From the NCBI GenBank assembly GCA_015680685.1, contig MNCI01015718.1, forward strand, positions 78,721-142,720: a stretch of 64,000 bases of DNA. The letters run 5' to 3'. The notes beneath the pieces are model-generated. The model was not told the origin of the DNA, ran no database searches, and worked only from the letters and a program-made list of their open reading frames with translations. This document shows positions 61,000 through 64,000 of the stretch, piece after piece (positions within the stretch are counted from its first letter, which is position 1; every line of letters begins with the position of its first letter). The translations under genes were made by a program, and so were the position numbers. This DNA is from Gnetum montanum. Lineage: Eukaryota; Streptophyta; Gnetopsida; Gnetales; Gnetaceae.

Positions 61000-62210
61000 G
61001 AGTGAGCACATGGCCACCAAGAATATCTTTTCAACATTGTCTCTCAGTGGACCTCATAGAGAAGTAAAAAGGACAATCAATCTAGAATCCTTGGATCTAG
61101 ACCCATACGTTTATACTAATTTAATAGCCTCCACTGAGGAAGCGCCGGACTGGTCTAAAAATATGGCTAAGAATTTAGATCTAAAGGTCAGTAATATCAT
61201 TGAAGATCCCCTTGTTGAAGTCCCCATTACTACATCCAATGATGAAACTAGAACATTGAAATTAAGTGCCCTACTGGACTCACAACTTGTCAGTGACATC
61301 ACTTAAGTACTAAAAGATAATATAAAAACATTTTCATGGTCATATACTAACATGTCAGGGTTGGACACTCGAATCATCCAACGTAACATTATTCTTGATG
61401 CAAAAGTTAAGCTGATGAAGCAAAAAGTATAAAAGGTTAGACCTGAAGTGGTGTTAGCAGTCCGTAATGAAATCACAAAGCTCTACCAAGCTAGTTTCAT
61501 CTAAGCCATTGACTATTCTGATTGGGTATCCAACATTGTCATAGTTCGTAAGAAGAATGGTAGTATACGCATATTCATTGACTTCCATGATCTTAACATA
61601 GCCACTATAAAAGATGACTTCCCACTACCTAGCATCAATCAACTTGTTGATGCAACTGCTAGGCATGCACTTTTATCTTCTATGGATGGATTTTCAGGAT
61701 ATAATCAAATAAGAATCAACCTAGAACATCAACTTAGGACAACCTTTATGACACCTTGGGGCACATTTTGCTATATGATGATGCCATTTGGTCTTAAAAA
61801 TTTAGGCGCTACATATCAACAAGCAATGACATATATATTTAGTGATTACATGCTCAATTTTCTCAATGATTATGTTGATGACATTGCGGTTAAATCTAAG
61901 ACAACCGAACAACATGCTAAAGATCTAGACTTAGTGCTTAAACATTGTCTCAAACATGACCTCAAACTCAATCCCAAGAAGTGTGTCTTTGGTGTCAAAA
62001 CACTTGGCTTCATAGTCTCTAAAATAGGAATACAAGTAGACCTTAATAAGGTTAAGGTAATAATTAATATGCAACCACCAAAAAACCTTATCGAACTACG
62101 TGGTCTACAAGGTAGGCTGCAATTCATTAGATGCTTTATCGCAAATCTGATAGATAAGTTGAGACCCATGCAACACCTACTACGAGGCAATCCTTTATTT
62201 CGATGGAGCT
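61000..62210 (+). pseudogene. Tat-B reverse transcriptase
   Basis: Lead-in open for about 100 codons (EDPLVEVPITT, TFSWSYTNMSGLD), then KLYQASFI, VSNIVIVRKKNGSIRIFIDF and, in a 213-codon frame from 61682, MDGFSGYNQIRI, TPWGTFCYMMMPFGLKN, ATYQQAMTYIF, NDYVDDIAVKSK (catalytic YVDD), NPKKCVFGV, LGFIVSKIGI, LRGLQGRLQFI and LRPMQHLLRGN. Best preserved pol part in the window. Confidence 0.9.
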
Positions 62211-62720
62211 TCAACTTCCCGAGGAGGAAGTGTTGTGGCCATTTTAACATACCCTTTTGGAGAAATCTAACCCTTTGCCTATCGATTAAACTTTCCTTGC
62301 ACCAACAATGTGGAAGAATATGAAGGTCTTCTTAGAGGTCTTCTAGCAGCATTGACTTCAGGAATTGCATGCCTTGTAGTTTGAGGTGATTCATAGCTAG
62401 TCATTAATCAAGTCACGGAGGTTTATGCATGCAAGGCTCTCCATTTGCAACCATATTGTGATTTGACCAAACATCTTCTAAAGTAATTAGTAGACGTGGA
62501 TATACAGCATGTCCCTAGAAGCGAAAACACCATTGCCGATGCACTTGCTACACTAGCTCTAAACATAACACCTGAAATGTTCCATGCGTTGCCTAGTTCT
62601 ATCATAAATTGTGCCAAACCTATAACTGATGCTCTCGTTGAAATTCCCATAGCATCCATTAGCAAAACACATGCAATAGAATGGTACGATGACATAAAAG
62701 AATACCTTCTATGAGGCAAG
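62200..62720 (+). pseudogene. Tat-B second RNase H, joined to RT by a deletion
   Basis: Directly after MQHLLRGNP, in another frame, comes LYFDGASTSRGG, then PCTNNVEEYEGLLRG, GDS.LVINQVTEVYA and PRSENTIADALATLAL. All four acidic motif residues are present. The ~400-550 bp gypsy RNase H that separates these in Tat-A is gone. A linker with EWYDDIKEYL follows. Confidence 0.8.
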
Positions 62721-63927
62721 CCTTCACAACATTTGAAAAATGCTCAAAACGATGTAGTGTGAAAAATCTCTTGACAATATGCATTAATAGGAGATACATT
62801 GTGTTGCAAGTCCTATGAAGGCATTCTGTTGATGTGCATTAGTAGCATCGATGGTCAAATGATTGTAGAACAAGTCCATGAAGGACTTTGTGGAGGGCAC
62901 ATAGCACCCAAAGCAATGGCAACAAAGATTAGGTGCTTGGGCTACGACTAGCCACACATGGAGTATGATTGCTTCTCCAAGTTGAAGACATGTGACATTT
63001 TCCAACGACATTGTAACCTAATACATGTGCCTCCTAACGAATTTCACATAACACAAATCACATGGACATTCCAAAGATGGGGATTAGACATCATTGGACC
63101 AATAACACCACCATCTTTCGCAGGACATAGCTTCATTATCACTGCAACTGAATACTTCATGAAATGGGTAGAAGCTATTCCCCTTAGGAAGACCACTTAT
63201 AAGAATGTTTGCACTTTCATAATAGAAAACATTATGACCTATTTTGGTATTCTGATGATCATTGTTACCGGCAATAGACCATAGTTCAGCAGTCTAGATA
63301 CCAAAAGATTCTGTGAAAGCTTGGGTATTAAACATGCATTCTCGTCACCTTACTACCCATAGAGCAATGGTTAAGCATAAGCTACAAATAAAACTATCAT
63401 GATGGTGCTCAAAAAGATGCTAAATCAAAGTAAGAGGAGATGGCACAAACAATTAGTCTACGCATTGTGGACATACAGAACGACACATCGAACACCTAAA
63501 AGTAAAACTCCATATAGTCTTGTATATGGATCTGAAGCTATTTTACCTTTGAAGTTATAGGTTCCCTCATTGCAAATAGCTCTCTCAGGCCTCCTCGATG
63601 AAAGAAAAAGTGATAAAATGCACATTGTTGACCTTGACTCAGTGGAGGAGGAACATGTGTGAACACTTGATCAGATCGAGTGGTACTAGAAACAACAATG
63701 ACAATGACACAAACGCAATCTACATAAGTGCCCAATTAAGGAAGGAGACCTAGTCCTTAAGGTCATTTATGAACATCCAGATAAATTCTCAACTAACTGG
63801 GAAGGACCTTACTTAGTCACCAAGACATACAATAATAGAGCATTCAAACTTGCTAACATGGATCGGAACAAATTTGCTAATCCCACAAATCAGCTATACC
63901 TAAAACAGTACTATGTCTTATCAACTT
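62720..63927 (+). pseudogene. Tat-B integrase
   Basis: Zinc-binding part HEGLCGGHIAPKAM...LKTCDIF (second Cys of CxxC is Phe). Core: WGLDIIGPITP, YFMKWVEAIPLRKTTY, then VTGNRP where DNGRQ/P is expected, so the second Asp is Gly. The Glu region (NG.A.ATNK) has stops. Near the end, PYSLVYGSEAILPL is kept, and the C-terminal part reads GDLVLKV, NWEGPYLVTKTY, AFKLANMD and LKQYYV, ending with a TGA at about 63927. Confidence 0.85.
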
Positions 63928-64000
63928 GAGGTATGTAATGGTCCTGGCATCATGACCTAAAACTGATACCATAGAACAGTCCTGGGGCTATGACTTGAAA
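63928..64000 (+). repeat. TTAAACTAG-type repeat cluster, after integrase (cut by window edge)
   Basis: Two copies: GGCATCATGACCTAAAACTG and GGGCTATGACTTGAAA. Counterpart of Tat-A 12760-12860. Confidence 0.55.

Larger units (their letters stand above)
48950..64000 (+). mobile_element. Tat-B: Tat-lineage retrotransposon with an antisense gene, right end outside
   Basis: 5' LTR to 50439, primer site 50445, leader with tandem repeats, gag 50994-53880, PR 53891-54520, antisense gene 60296-55385, RT 61000-62210, second RNase H, and integrase to 63927. Protein parts align with Tat-A but the LTRs do not visibly align. The gypsy RNase H is missing. The left LTR border is approximate. The 3' LTR lies beyond the window. 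Confidence 0.8.

Overview
The window is intergenic DNA of a large-genome seed plant. It is AT-rich and made almost entirely of old, nested LTR retrotransposons plus remnants of LINEs. No host gene, rRNA or intact tRNA gene was found. Plant origin follows from Ty3/gypsy Tat-lineage elements (two RNase H domains, Asp-tRNA-type primer site), Ty1/copia elements primed by initiator tRNA-Met, and plant-type LTR TATA boxes. In-frame stops and lost catalytic residues are mostly C->T / G->A changes, as expected from long decay of methylated DNA. A gymnosperm or another large-genome plant fits, but the sequence alone does not settle it.

Layout. 1-4881: LTR fragment, unassigned DNA, a solo LTR with its 5-bp target duplication, and the 3' part of a minus-strand LINE reverse transcriptase. 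4887-36345: one LTR element ('outer', minus strand) with ~921-bp LTRs and a perfect CAAGT target duplication, inserted in that LINE, whose 5' part resumes at 36351. The outer element has gag, protease and a long unassigned ORF but no recognisable reverse transcriptase. Between its gag and protease sits a second element ('Tat-A', about 11070-32776, minus strand) with its own LTRs, primer site, gag, protease, RT, two RNase H domains and integrase. 39.0-44.4 kb: LINE ORF1-like and copia gag-protease remnants. 44407-48945: copia LTR - RT - LTR - gag in tandem. About 48950-64000: a relative of Tat-A ('Tat-B', plus strand), running off the right edge.

Main point. Tat-A and Tat-B both carry, between protease and RT, a multi-exon gene on the strand opposite to gag-pol (20480-25689 + and 60296-55385 -). 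The proteins align along their length and the GT-AG introns sit at matching positions. In Tat-B the reading frame is kept across the six exon junctions from exon 2 to exon 8. Antisense introns would not be removed from the genomic RNA that is reverse transcribed, so they can be inherited by new copies. The module lies where Ogre/Tat elements are known to have a sense-strand intron between protease and RT. A ~30-bp repeat (core CTAGTTTAAG) occurs after protease, before RT and after integrase in both elements. The product is not recognised.
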